A program made the translations under genes and the position numbers. The notes under the pieces are model-generated. The model did no database searches and had not been told where the DNA came from. It saw only the letters and a program-made list of their open reading frames with translations. Source: UBA5614 sp963667535 (GTDB lineage: Bacteria; Cloacimonadota; Cloacimonadia; Cloacimonadales; Cloacimonadaceae). Taken from it: 64,000 nucleotides of DNA. Where the stretch lies: the NCBI GenBank assembly GCA_963667535.2, contig CAXXDU010000002.1, positions 3,038,001 through 3,102,000 on the forward strand, written 5' to 3'. Of this stretch, positions 44,776-53,514 are shown piece by piece (position 1 is the stretch's first letter; every line of letters begins with the position of its first letter).

Positions 44776-45161
44776 AGTTTGGACAACCGAGGGCGGTTAT
44801 CCTACATTTACTAACAACGTATCCATTCCGCAAAACCGCCTGAAGGTGGGCTACATACTTATGCTGTTACTGTCTCTGCTTCTCTGTGGCTCTGCGTTAA
44901 AGCTCTTATCTGTAAGACTTTCTCTGTGTCTCCAGACTCCGTGTCTCTAAATAGCTAAATCTGCGACTCTACATCTCTGCTGCTCTGCGTTAAAAAAATC
45001 CTTCTTCGGTCTTGGTATCTTTGTGGGAAAAAAAATAACTAAAAAATCCCTTGACCTGTAACTTGCTTTTTAATTCACTGATATGATAAGATACATCTTT
45101 CTCAGAGCACCTTCAACCCGAAAGCAGCTATTTTGAATTATTGTATCGATGGAGTAATCTA

Positions 45162-46370
45162 ATGAAAATACATTTTAGAGATGTGCAGACCGGCATGGTA
45201 GAAGCCCGTGCGGTAATCGAACTGGAAGAAGGTGTTTTCCTGAACGAAGTTACCTTACTTAGAATCGATGGACAATTGGAAATCGAATTTCCCAAAAAGA
45301 ATTTCAAGGGAAAGAATGAACGCACCCATCACCTTGATATCATTACATTTGAGACTGAAGACAAGCGCATATTGTGGGAGCTTCAAATCAAACAAGCTTA
45401 TAAAGAATGGCGTAAAGAAAACGGTATGGTTCTGATTTATGAAGACAAACCTGCCGGTGATACAGATACAGAAAGACCACCCCGCCGGAATTATGAAGAA
45501 AACTATGACCGGGAAAGAAGACCGTATGCAGATAGATCACGCGATGACCGTCCTCCCAGGCAAGACAGGCCGGTAAGACAGGACAGACAATACAGTGACC
45601 GTCCGCAGCGTGATGAAAGACCTTCAACCAGAAACAGAACTTATGGTGACAAACCAAGCGGAGATTACAAGCCCAGAGGAGACCGTCCAACATATTCAGA
45701 CAGACCTCGTGATGACAGACCTCCACGCACTAACAGAGCTTATGGCGATAAACCAGCCGGAGATTACAAACCCAGAGGCGACCGTCCCTCTTATTCAGAC
45801 AGACCCCGTGACGACAGACCGCCACGCACTAACAGAGCTTATGGTGATAAACCAGCCGGAGATTACAAACCCAGAGGCGACCGTCCATCATATTCAGACA
45901 GACCTCGTGATGACAGACCGCCACGCACTAACAGAGCTTATGGTGATAAACCAAGTGGAGATTACAAACCCAGAGGCGACCGTCCGCAACGTTCTGAAAG
46001 GTCTTATGATGACAGACCACCACGCGTAAACAGAGCCTATGGAGACAAACCTGCTCCCACCAAAAGAACTTATGATGATAAGCCTGCCGGCGAATTCAAA
46101 CCTAAAACCGAGCGTCCCGTCCGGGCTGAGAAATCATTTGAAGATAAACCTGTAAGAACACGCGCAGTCTCTGCAGATAAACCTGTAAGAACCAGAACCG
46201 CTGCTGCAGATAAACCTGTAAGAGCCAAAGCTGCCGCCACGGACAAACCCAAACGGAAAACTGCCGCTACCGGAACAAAAACCGTTAAAGCAAAAAAACC
46301 TGCTGCAAAGAAATCTGCAGTTAAGAAAACAGCATCGGGTAAGACCATTAAGAAAGTTAAGAAAGCATAA
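45162..46370 (+). CDS. SpoVG-like domain with long repetitive disordered tail
   Basis: About 402 residues. The first ~88 residues (MKIHFRDVQTGMVEARAVIE, LEIEFPKKNFKGKNERTHH, IKQAYKEW) resemble SpoVG, a small nucleic-acid-binding regulator. The rest is low-complexity Arg/Asp/Pro: about four 33-residue repeats (AYGDKPAGDYKPRGDRPSYS, DRPRDDRPPRTNR), then DKPVRTR repeats and a histone-H1-like Lys/Ala tail (AAKKSAVKKTASGKTIKKVK). Binding of RNA or DNA is likely but inferred. The ATG at 45162 has GGAG upstream; an in-frame start at 45141 is less likely. Confidence 0.7.
   Translation: MKIHFRDVQTGMVEARAVIELEEGVFLNEVTLLRIDGQLEIEFPKKNFKGKNERTHHLDIITFETEDKRILWELQIKQAYKEWRKENGMVLIYEDKPAGDTDTERPPRRNYEENYDRERRPYADRSRDDRPPRQDRPVRQDRQYSDRPQRDERPSTRNRTYGDKPSGDYKPRGDRPTYSDRPRDDRPPRTNRAYGDKPAGDYKPRGDRPSYSDRPRDDRPPRTNRAYGDKPAGDYKPRGDRPSYSDRPRDDRPPRTNRAYGDKPSGDYKPRGDRPQRSERSYDDRPPRVNRAYGDKPAPTKRTYDDKPAGEFKPKTERPVRAEKSFEDKPVRTRAVSADKPVRTRTAAADKPVRAKAAATDKPKRKTAATGTKTVKAKKPAAKKSAVKKTASGKTIKKVKKA
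45650..46045. repeat. 99-bp in-frame coding tandem repeat
   Basis: About four units within the SpoVG-like gene. The two middle units are nearly identical at DNA level, which suggests recent copy-number change. Confidence 0.8.
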
Positions 46371-46410
46371 AGTTATTTAATATATCAAATAAATAATATG
46401 GAGGTTGGTT

Positions 46411-47619
46411 ATGATTACCGATCTTGAGCAAATTCTATCAACCAATATCAAAGGAATGGGTCGCAGTCCCATACGCGAATTACTAAAACTAATCGCAAAT
46501 CCCAATATCATTTCTTTTGCAGGTGGATTACCTTCACCTGATTCTTTTCCCATTCATGAGCTCAAAGATATCATCACAGATGTCATGGACAAAGAAGCTC
46601 ATATCGCTTTACAATATGGCGCTACAGAAGGAGATAATCTGCTCCGTGAAATGCTGGTAGAGCGTTATCAGAAACAAGGACTGGATATTTCGCTGGAAAA
46701 TGTGATTGTCACTACTGCCTCACAGCAAGGTTTGGATTTAATAGCCAAGATGCTTATCAACAGAGGTGACAGCATGATTGTCGGGCTGCCATCTTATTTG
46801 GGAGCATTGAGCGCTTTTAACAGTTATGGTGCAAAACTCGTCGGCGTTCCTATGGATGAAGAAGGCGAAGATGCCATCATTATGGAAGCTAAGATTATAG
46901 AGCTTATTGCCGCCGGTAACAGACCAAAGCTTATTTACATCATTCCTGATTTCCAGAATCCAGCCGGTAATACCATGACAGAAAAACGCAGAAAAGAGAT
47001 TATTGCTCTTGCTCATAAGTACAATATCCTGATTCTGGAAGATAGCCCATACCGTGAGCTACGCTACGAAGGTGAGACTCAAAGAACTATGTATGAACTG
47101 GACGGCACCGGACAAGTAATCCTGATGGGAACATTCTCCAAGATATTCTGTCCCGGTTTCCGTATCGGTTGGGTGATTGCTCATCCTGAGATACTGGACA
47201 AGATAGTTGTCGGCAAACAAGCTACAGACCTTTGTACTCCTCCATTTGCCCAGCGCATTGCAGCCAGATATATGGAAAAAGGTCTGCTTGATAAAAATAT
47301 CAAAGAAATCATCAAAATGTACAGGATTAAGCAACAAGGTATGCTGCAATATTTAAAAGAATACATGCCTGAAGGCTTTAGCTGGATACACCCGGAAGGC
47401 GGTCTTTTCCTGATGGTAACAGGACCGGCACATATTAACACCACTGAACTTTTGAAGCTGGCTATTACTGAAGAACAGGTCGCTTATGTAGCCGGTGGAG
47501 CTTTCTTCTGTGATGGTAGCGGGAAAAACACTATGCGTCTTAATTTCTCTTATGAGAGCTTAGCTAAGAATGAAGAAGGAATCAAGCGTTTAGGACGCTT
47601 CCTCAAAAAACACGTATAA
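46411..47619 (+). CDS. PLP-dependent aminotransferase (class I/II)
   Basis: A 402-residue fold-type I aminotransferase of the MocR/2-aminoadipate aminotransferase-like group: FAGGLPSPDSFP, QYGATEGDNLLREML, YIIPDFQNPAGNTM, LEDSPYRELRYEG, and the PLP-lysine motif GTFSKIFCPGFRIGW. It probably transfers amino groups of branched-chain, aromatic or 2-aminoadipate substrates; the exact one is unknown. The ATG at 46411 with GGAGG 6 bp upstream is preferred over an in-frame TTG at 46405. A terminator follows. Confidence 0.93.
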   Translation: MITDLEQILSTNIKGMGRSPIRELLKLIANPNIISFAGGLPSPDSFPIHELKDIITDVMDKEAHIALQYGATEGDNLLREMLVERYQKQGLDISLENVIVTTASQQGLDLIAKMLINRGDSMIVGLPSYLGALSAFNSYGAKLVGVPMDEEGEDAIIMEAKIIELIAAGNRPKLIYIIPDFQNPAGNTMTEKRRKEIIALAHKYNILILEDSPYRELRYEGETQRTMYELDGTGQVILMGTFSKIFCPGFRIGWVIAHPEILDKIVVGKQATDLCTPPFAQRIAARYMEKGLLDKNIKEIIKMYRIKQQGMLQYLKEYMPEGFSWIHPEGGLFLMVTGPAHINTTELLKLAITEEQVAYVAGGAFFCDGSGKNTMRLNFSYESLAKNEEGIKRLGRFLKKHV

Positions 47620-47641
47620 ACCAGGAACTCTTAGATAAAAC

Positions 47642-47672
47642 AAAGGCACAGGGTAAAACCTGTGCCTTTTTG
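47642..47672. terminator. bidirectional rho-independent terminator
   Basis: AAAGGCACAGG...CCTGTGCCTTTTT hairpin between the convergent aminotransferase and FadL-type genes. T-runs follow on both strands. Confidence 0.9.
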
Positions 47673-47691
47673 TTTATGTTGTTTTTATAGT

Positions 47692-49062
47692 TTAGAAATT
47701 ATAGTTCAACGCAAAATTGAAAGCGTTAACTCCTGTATTATATGTTCCGACTAAGTTGTCCGGAGTCTGGGTATCAATCTTTCTTTCTGTAAACATGATA
47801 TGCTCAAAGCTAAAGTCTGCAGAGAAAGGACCAAATACTCTGGTATAACCAATATTGCCACTCATCTTGTCGTTGATATCGGGGAAGGTGGGATTGATTG
47901 ATTCATCAGGAATAGGAGATTGGTCATAAAAGAAACCTGCTCTTAAAGCATTCATGGCACCTAACCAATATTCAGTACCCACGCTGACTCTCATTGTATT
48001 TTCCCATGCCAGATTCATTGTAGATTCACTAATTGTGACAGGAGCGGTTGGTGTACCTGTGATAAGCGGAGTATCAAACTTAATAACCAATTCTTTCAAG
48101 GTATCCCACATAGTATAGGAAAAATCTGCATTCACAGTCCAGGTGGGCTTTATTTTGTAGCTGAGTCCAAGACCAAAATCACCGGGCAGATTCAAAGTAG
48201 ATGATACATCAGTATTGTGCTCTTTGTTCAAGGGACTAGGTGAGCCCAGTCCGGCTGCAATCACATTATTGATATATGTAGTAAGTACAGCATCACCTTC
48301 AAGAGGAATTTCGGAAGGCATCTTTCCACTCAAACCGATACTAAGACTTTCCATAGGTTTGAATATAAGTCCAAGATTGGCTCCAAAGCCAATGCCTGTA
48401 CCTTTCAATTCAATCTCAGTGGGCATATAATATGACTGGAGCAATAGTGCATTGATATCATTGGGTTTTAATTTATTGATTTCAAACATACCATATTGAA
48501 CACTCACTCCTAAACCGGCTGAAAGATTATCCATAATCCTGTAGCTGACTGTAGGATGAACATCCACGATACCAATAGAGCTGTAAAATTCCTTTTCAGG
48601 GAAACCTCCTGCCCAGGTCAGAGGAGTTGTGCCATTGGCCCAAACAGATGGAAGCTCAAAGGTATCCCATTCAGCGCCAAGTCCATAAGGGACATAAACA
48701 CCTAAACCATAATGCAATTTGCTTTCTCCGCCTTTAACTGCATAGAGATTGGGGAAAAGCCACAGTTTATTGACAGCATCTATTTCACTTCTTTTAAAAC
48801 CGGGTTGTGCACCGGTATAAGTAAAATTGGAAGTCGGCATAATGCCGGCTGCTGCTAAACTTAAACAATTCGTATCCATAAAGCCTATACCGGCAGGATT
48901 CCAATACATAGCGGTAGGGTCGTTTGCCATACCACGAAATGCGCCACCCATGCTGATTGCACGTGAGCCTATACCGGACAGGGCAAATCCACCGGCAAAT
49001 AATGAGCCGATACTAATTGATAAAATGATAGCTGTAATTAAGCTGAGTTTTAAAGTTTTCAT
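47692..49062 (-). CDS. FadL/OmpP1-family outer-membrane transporter
   Basis: A 456-residue beta-barrel for uptake of hydrophobic compounds. It has a signal peptide (LSLITAIILSISIGSLFAGG), the family N-terminus GFALSGIGSRAISMGGAF followed by NDPTAMYWNPAGIGFM, and amphipathic strands to a terminal aromatic residue (FALNYNF). The ATG at 49062 (MKTLKLSLI) with GGAGG 5 bp upstream is preferred over an in-frame start at 49074. It stands alone. Confidence 0.92.
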   Translation of the reverse strand: MKTLKLSLITAIILSISIGSLFAGGFALSGIGSRAISMGGAFRGMANDPTAMYWNPAGIGFMDTNCLSLAAAGIMPTSNFTYTGAQPGFKRSEIDAVNKLWLFPNLYAVKGGESKLHYGLGVYVPYGLGAEWDTFELPSVWANGTTPLTWAGGFPEKEFYSSIGIVDVHPTVSYRIMDNLSAGLGVSVQYGMFEINKLKPNDINALLLQSYYMPTEIELKGTGIGFGANLGLIFKPMESLSIGLSGKMPSEIPLEGDAVLTTYINNVIAAGLGSPSPLNKEHNTDVSSTLNLPGDFGLGLSYKIKPTWTVNADFSYTMWDTLKELVIKFDTPLITGTPTAPVTISESTMNLAWENTMRVSVGTEYWLGAMNALRAGFFYDQSPIPDESINPTFPDINDKMSGNIGYTRVFGPFSADFSFEHIMFTERKIDTQTPDNLVGTYNTGVNAFNFALNYNF

Positions 49063-49162
49063 CCATACCTCCATGGAAAATTTCTTGATTTCGTAACAAA
49101 AATGTGTCTGAATTGAATTATCTTGAGATATTGAAAGTAGTCAACTAAAATCTTTAACTTGC

Positions 49163-50557
49163 TTAGCTTTCTTCCGAAAATGCTTCATTGACATCCGAAC
49201 TAAGCTCTGGGATTATTTGTTCGGCATCGGCATCAAGCAGGATTTTATCAGAAAGCTTTTTTTTTGATTTTACTCCCAGTAACTTCAGCTTTTGTGCCTG
49301 GCAGACAAGGTTTCCCCTGCCCTCTACCAATTGACCGTAAGCCTCATCATAAGCTTTTAGTGTTTTATCCAGATTCATCTTGATTGTCTCAAAGTTTTCT
49401 ACGAATCCGACGAACTTGTCGTACAATTTACTGCCCTGTTCGGCAATTTCATATACATGCCTTTTCTGGTCATCTATTCTCCACAGACTGCCTACCAGCT
49501 GCAGAGTTATCAGCAATGTCGATGGACAGACCAGTAGTACTTTCTTTTCTGAGGCATATTTATACAGCTCGGAATCATTATCTATCGCAACAAAATAGGC
49601 TGCTTCCACAGGGATAAACATCAGCACAAAGTCCAGAGTATTAATCCCCTTCAGGTCTTCATATTTCTTTTCCGAAAGCTCTGCTACATGCTTGCGTATG
49701 CTCTTTAGATGGTCTTTGACACCCAGCTCTTTCTCAGTGTCATTGGTGGAACTGTAATATCTTTCATAACCAGTAAGCGATACTTTGGAGTCTACGATTA
49801 TCTGTCTGTTGTCAGGCAGATTGACTACTATGTCAGGTCTGAGGTTTTCACCTGCTTCGTTTTGATAATTTGCCTGTGTAAAATAGTGAACCCCTTCTTT
49901 GAGACCGGTAAAATCAAGAATACGTCTGAGATTGATTTCACCCCAATCGCCCTGAGTCTTTGTATCAGCCTTGAGCGCACGCACCAGGTTATTGGCTTCA
50001 TGACTCAATGATTCATAAGCCTCATGCATTTTTTTTATCTGTTCTGTCAGGCTAAATCTTTCTTTACCTTCTGTGATATACACTTCTTCCACTTTTGCCT
50101 TGAAGTCGTTAATCTGTTGCCTGAATGGATTTAAAATCAGGTCAAGATTGGCTTTGTTCTGCTCGGTAAAGGTTTTGCCTCTCTCTTCAAAAATCTTATG
50201 TGCTATGTTTTCAAACTCCTGTTTCATTTGTTCCTTGGCAGTTGTAAGATTATCCAATTGCTCTTTCAGGTTTTTAGTCTGTTCATAGAGCTTTGTCTCC
50301 AGTTCTGTATTCTTTTGCTTGAGCAGAGTGGATTCCTGATTGGCTTTATCAATGATGGAAAGCTCATTTATTTGCTTGTCTTTAAGCGTAAGGTTTAGCT
50401 GTTCAATTCTTTGTCTCAAGTCTTCACCTTGTGCATGGGAAAGCCTTAATTCAGACTTCAGTTCTTCCAGTTTCTTACTGTTTATCAATTTGACTAATAG
50501 CCATTCCAGCAAGCAAGCAACAACCAGTATGATGATAAGTAATGAAGTGGAAACCAT
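49163..50557 (-). CDS. rmuC: DNA recombination protein RmuC
   Basis: A 464-residue protein: an N-terminal membrane segment (LLIIILVVACLLEWLLV), a long coiled coil (about 25-190) and a restriction-fold domain (TQGDWGEINLRRILDFTGLK, LRPDIVVNLPDNRQIIVDSK, LVCPSTLLITLQLVGSLWR). E. coli RmuC limits inversions at short repeats; the length and layout match. It is 44 bp downstream of an alpha/beta hydrolase gene. Confidence 0.95.
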   Translation of the reverse strand: MVSTSLLIIILVVACLLEWLLVKLINSKKLEELKSELRLSHAQGEDLRQRIEQLNLTLKDKQINELSIIDKANQESTLLKQKNTELETKLYEQTKNLKEQLDNLTTAKEQMKQEFENIAHKIFEERGKTFTEQNKANLDLILNPFRQQINDFKAKVEEVYITEGKERFSLTEQIKKMHEAYESLSHEANNLVRALKADTKTQGDWGEINLRRILDFTGLKEGVHYFTQANYQNEAGENLRPDIVVNLPDNRQIIVDSKVSLTGYERYYSSTNDTEKELGVKDHLKSIRKHVAELSEKKYEDLKGINTLDFVLMFIPVEAAYFVAIDNDSELYKYASEKKVLLVCPSTLLITLQLVGSLWRIDDQKRHVYEIAEQGSKLYDKFVGFVENFETIKMNLDKTLKAYDEAYGQLVEGRGNLVCQAQKLKLLGVKSKKKLSDKILLDADAEQIIPELSSDVNEAFSEES

Positions 50558-50601
50558 AATTAAACTCCTGACTAAGCTAAGGCAAGATTAATTTGTTCAC
50601 A

Positions 50602-51306
50602 TTATTTGTCAATTATGCAATTAAGTAAATCTGTAGTGAGTAATCCGGCTATCTTCTGAAACACCTCATTTCTTTCATACACTGAAAAAGCAAAGTGTCC
50701 ACCGGAATAGGTGATTCCCCTGCAAACAGAAGTATCTATCAGTTTGTCTGTCAGACAATAAATAACCACATCATTATCCTTTTGCGGTGGCAAAGAATTC
50801 TGTGCCTGCATTACAGTATACATAGTTGATGGCGAAATGTAGCGTGGCACATTCTTGGGGAGGTCAATATCTCCAATATCTTCATCTTCGAAATTCCTGT
50901 AGAGAATCGGGATTTTGCACCATCTGAGCATGTTAAGGATAACTCTGGATAACGAATATGAGCCGAGTATCAGTGTTCTTTGGGGGACTTTCCAGAAGGG
51001 AGAAAGAAATAATCTCTTTTGTATAGCCGCCAGGTCGATAAATCTTCCGAACAGACTACCCATACTATGGCAGAGCAAGACTTCGCATTTGAATTCTGTC
51101 AGGATAGTCACCATATCTTCCAGGACCAGCTTAAAGTTGCTGTATTCACAAGGTATTTCAATAATAAGTAATGTCCAGTTCTGTTCTATAGCCTTTGCTT
51201 TAAACCAGTTTAACCATGGGTCGGTCAGTGTATTTCCCCACCCCATAATAAAGGCTATTCGCTTTGATGGATTTACTCCCTCAAAGACTATCTCGTGCTT
51301 TAGCAA
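50602..51306 (-). CDS. alpha/beta hydrolase
   Basis: A 234-residue probable serine hydrolase. Nucleophile elbow VLLCHSMGSLFGR, candidate acid in IYCLTDKLID, and His in YSGGHFAFSV. It resembles DUF452/BioG-like or small esterase proteins; the substrate is unknown. No signal peptide. Its start overlaps the HEAT-repeat gene by 7 bp. Confidence 0.75.
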   Translation of the reverse strand: MLKHEIVFEGVNPSKRIAFIMGWGNTLTDPWLNWFKAKAIEQNWTLLIIEIPCEYSNFKLVLEDMVTILTEFKCEVLLCHSMGSLFGRFIDLAAIQKRLFLSPFWKVPQRTLILGSYSLSRVILNMLRWCKIPILYRNFEDEDIGDIDLPKNVPRYISPSTMYTVMQAQNSLPPQKDNDVVIYCLTDKLIDTSVCRGITYSGGHFAFSVYERNEVFQKIAGLLTTDLLNCIIDK

Positions 51307-51923
51307 GCTTTGATTACCTTTTTTGCTACTTTAACAATTGTACCCTTTGTGTTCCCGGTAAAGGGCAAAGCCAGTGCATGAATCTCTGCTTTCAGTCGGG
51401 GATGTACTTTTATGATGTTATAAAAGCCTTCTAATACATGTCCTGCGTGCCTGCCGTCCCATGAATCCAGACATTCCTTTAATAAGGGAAATGCTTCCTC
51501 AGCAGCTTCATTGTCGGCATTCGCATAGTTGCATAGTGAATCAATCGCATAATCACGGACAATGATGCCTTTGCTTGTCCTGATAATATCCATCAATTCT
51601 TCCAACTGAGGTTTTACTACATGAGGGACCAGATGAGCAGTCAAAGCAAAGCAATGCATAGTTTCCCATTGAATTCTGCCGTTTTTATGCCTAAACAGAG
51701 CAGGTAGAAGATGAGCATAAGGTTTGATTAATTCCGGTTTCAGCTTAGCCACTTCAGTCATCACTTCACAGCAGTCTCCGGCTATCTTAACATCTTTAAC
51801 ACCAATTGAACCTGATATTTCTTTTAATAACTCAGGATTGCTGATGCATTTTAAAGCAATTTCTCTGTTTACATCTCCACCTCTTGCTCCGGTCTGAGAG
51901 GCAAGTTCATTGATTATCGACAT
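51300..51923 (-). CDS. HEAT-repeat protein
   Basis: About 207 residues of alpha-helical repeats (VKDVKIAGDCCEVMTEVAKL, GRIQWETMHCFALTAHLVPH, GIIVRDYAIDSLCNYANAD) of the HEAT/armadillo type, usually a protein-binding scaffold. The partner is unknown. The ATG at 51923 with GGAG 5 bp upstream is preferred over an in-frame ATG at 51938. A minus-strand TTGACA (51982-51987) with TAACAA 17 bp on is a candidate promoter. Confidence 0.75.
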   Translation of the reverse strand: MSIINELASQTGARGGDVNREIALKCISNPELLKEISGSIGVKDVKIAGDCCEVMTEVAKLKPELIKPYAHLLPALFRHKNGRIQWETMHCFALTAHLVPHVVKPQLEELMDIIRTSKGIIVRDYAIDSLCNYANADNEAAEEAFPLLKECLDSWDGRHAGHVLEGFYNIIKVHPRLKAEIHALALPFTGNTKGTIVKVAKKVIKAC

Positions 51924-52175
51924 AGTTACTCCATCCATAAAAACTGATTACAAAATAATTGTTACACAATAGCAAGATATCTGTCAAGGTCTTTCTCTGC
52001 TCATCATTTGCTTGCTGCTTTCTAAACCAGCGAAGCTGAGGGTCTGTTCTGTGTAATGTATCAGGTACAAAAGTGTGTTATTTTGTTAATGAGATTAATA
52101 GAAGATGACTTTAAACTTGACGTATAGCTTTATTCATGCTTTGTGAAGCCCAATTAACATTATAAAGAGGGAATT

Positions 52176-52607
52176 ATGTACACAGTAGAAGAAGTAAAAG
52201 ATATTGCACCATGTGGGATTAATTGCGGTGAATGTCCGGCTTACACTTGTAAAGATAATCCTGCAATGCTGGAAGCAGTAGTAGCCAAAGGACTCAAAAG
52301 GGAAGATTTACCTTGTCCGGGCTGCCGGGAACATAAAGGGAAATGTGCTTTCACTGATGGAGATTGCGCCACATACGATTGCGCGCAGAAGCATAATGTT
52401 ACTTTTTGTTTCGAATGCACTGAATTTCCCTGTCAATACCTGCATCCCTGTGCTGACAAAGCTGACGTGTTACCTCACAACTTGAAAATATATAACCTCT
52501 GCTATATCAAGACCTATGGCACAAAGGCTTTCAAAGAAAAATTTCCAGACATCAGAGCGCGATATTATGCCGGCAAAATGGCAATAGGAAAAGGACCTCA
52601 GTTATAA
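52176..52607 (+). CDS. DUF3795 cysteine-rich protein
   Basis: A 143-residue protein with many cysteines: APCGINCGECPAYTCKDNP, LPCPGCREHKGKC, VTFCFECTEFPCQYLHPC. This pattern defines DUF3795, presumed to bind zinc or an iron-sulfur cluster. Function unknown. ATG with GAGGG upstream; it is 23 bp upstream of an esterase gene. Confidence 0.87.
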   Translation: MYTVEEVKDIAPCGINCGECPAYTCKDNPAMLEAVVAKGLKREDLPCPGCREHKGKCAFTDGDCATYDCAQKHNVTFCFECTEFPCQYLHPCADKADVLPHNLKIYNLCYIKTYGTKAFKEKFPDIRARYYAGKMAIGKGPQL

Positions 52608-52630
52608 AATCAATAAAATTAGGATAATAC

Positions 52631-53464
52631 ATGCATAAATTAATACTTCTGCTCATTGTCATCTTGTCATTGTCGGGACTGCTTCATGCTGTTGATGCAA
52701 AACCATCGACAGAGACTCAAAACGCTTCAGCTCCACTCAATATCCTGAATCTGGGTGATTCTCTCAAGCTTGACAAGTACGAGCAGAAGACAGTAAAAAA
52801 GCAGGCAAGATTCAGAGAGAAATCTGAATGGTGCGAATATAATATTTACATACCAAAAGGCTTTAGCAGGAATAAATCGTATTATCTGGTAATCGGAATG
52901 CATGGCTATATGGATTCTGCTGACCGTTTTGGACTGTTGTGGAAAGAACTGAAAAACAAGGATATTATCTTTATAGTTCCTGAATCACCCTTTAGTCTGC
53001 TGGAAAGTACAGAGGCAGTATTGAAATGGGGTCCTTTGGAAAATTACAGTAAAGTCTATTCTGATGAAGTATACCAGAAAGGGGAAACTACTGTTGTCGG
53101 AATATTAAAAAACGCAAAACAACTCTTTCATATCAAACAAACCTGGATGCTGGGCTTTTCTCAGGGAGCCAGTTTTTCCTATCTGATACCTTTCCACTAT
53201 CCTGAAATGTTTGATGGGATTGCACCCTTAAGCGGATGGTTTGTCCAAACAGGAATGGCTCAGGAAGATTATGACCGCTGTAAACATATTAAAGTGCTTA
53301 TCTCCCATGGAACAATGGACCCGGTTGTCCTGTACCGGCAAGGTGAAGAGGCAGCAGATACGCTAACCAAAGCCGGATTAACAGTTCAATTCTTACCATT
53401 TAAAGGAACTCACATTGTAAACCATGACGCAGTAAAAGACATGGTAAAATGGATTAGATCATAG
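52631..53464 (+). CDS. secreted alpha/beta hydrolase (esterase/phospholipase-like)
   Basis: A 277-residue exported hydrolase. Signal peptide (LILLLIVILSLSGLLHAVDA), nucleophile motif LGFSQGASFSYLIP, acid in SHGTMDPVV, and His in FKGTHIVNHD. It resembles the phospholipase/carboxylesterase (YpfH) family. Substrate unknown. Probably co-transcribed with the DUF3795 gene. Confidence 0.85.
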   Translation: MHKLILLLIVILSLSGLLHAVDAKPSTETQNASAPLNILNLGDSLKLDKYEQKTVKKQARFREKSEWCEYNIYIPKGFSRNKSYYLVIGMHGYMDSADRFGLLWKELKNKDIIFIVPESPFSLLESTEAVLKWGPLENYSKVYSDEVYQKGETTVVGILKNAKQLFHIKQTWMLGFSQGASFSYLIPFHYPEMFDGIAPLSGWFVQTGMAQEDYDRCKHIKVLISHGTMDPVVLYRQGEEAADTLTKAGLTVQFLPFKGTHIVNHDAVKDMVKWIRS

Positions 53465-53514
53465 TTTCGAGAATTATTTTTGGAGATAATTCCAGAGACT
53501 ATACTTTTTTCTCT
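53462..53514 (+). terminator. candidate terminator after the esterase gene
   Basis: AGTTTC/GAGACT and GAATTAT/ATAATTC stacked stems with a small internal loop, then ACTTTTTTCTC. It overlaps the 3' end of the convergent recombinase gene. Confidence 0.55.

Larger units (their letters stand above)
42579..45161. other. gene-free repeat island 2
   Basis: About 2.6 kb with no supported gene. In order it holds a divergent long-stem hairpin element (42795-42840), a direct repeat of about 52 bp (42920-42972 and 43211-43262) that brackets a four-way-junction element, a 24-bp inverted repeat, a nested hairpin, REP-like palindromes, a three-way palindrome, AACGTCCTACGG strings and an exact 86-bp tandem array. 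44820-45160 holds TCTCTGCGTTAAA strings. Open frames at 42674-42862, 42942-43148 and 44601-44843 are not credible genes. Confidence 0.8.

Noticed and set aside
44020..44806. CRISPR array
   Set aside because: The whole 86-bp unit is repeated, there are no unique spacers, and no cas gene is near.
45595..46029. Second long frame in the SpoVG-like gene
   Set aside because: It arises from the in-frame tandem repeat read in another frame.
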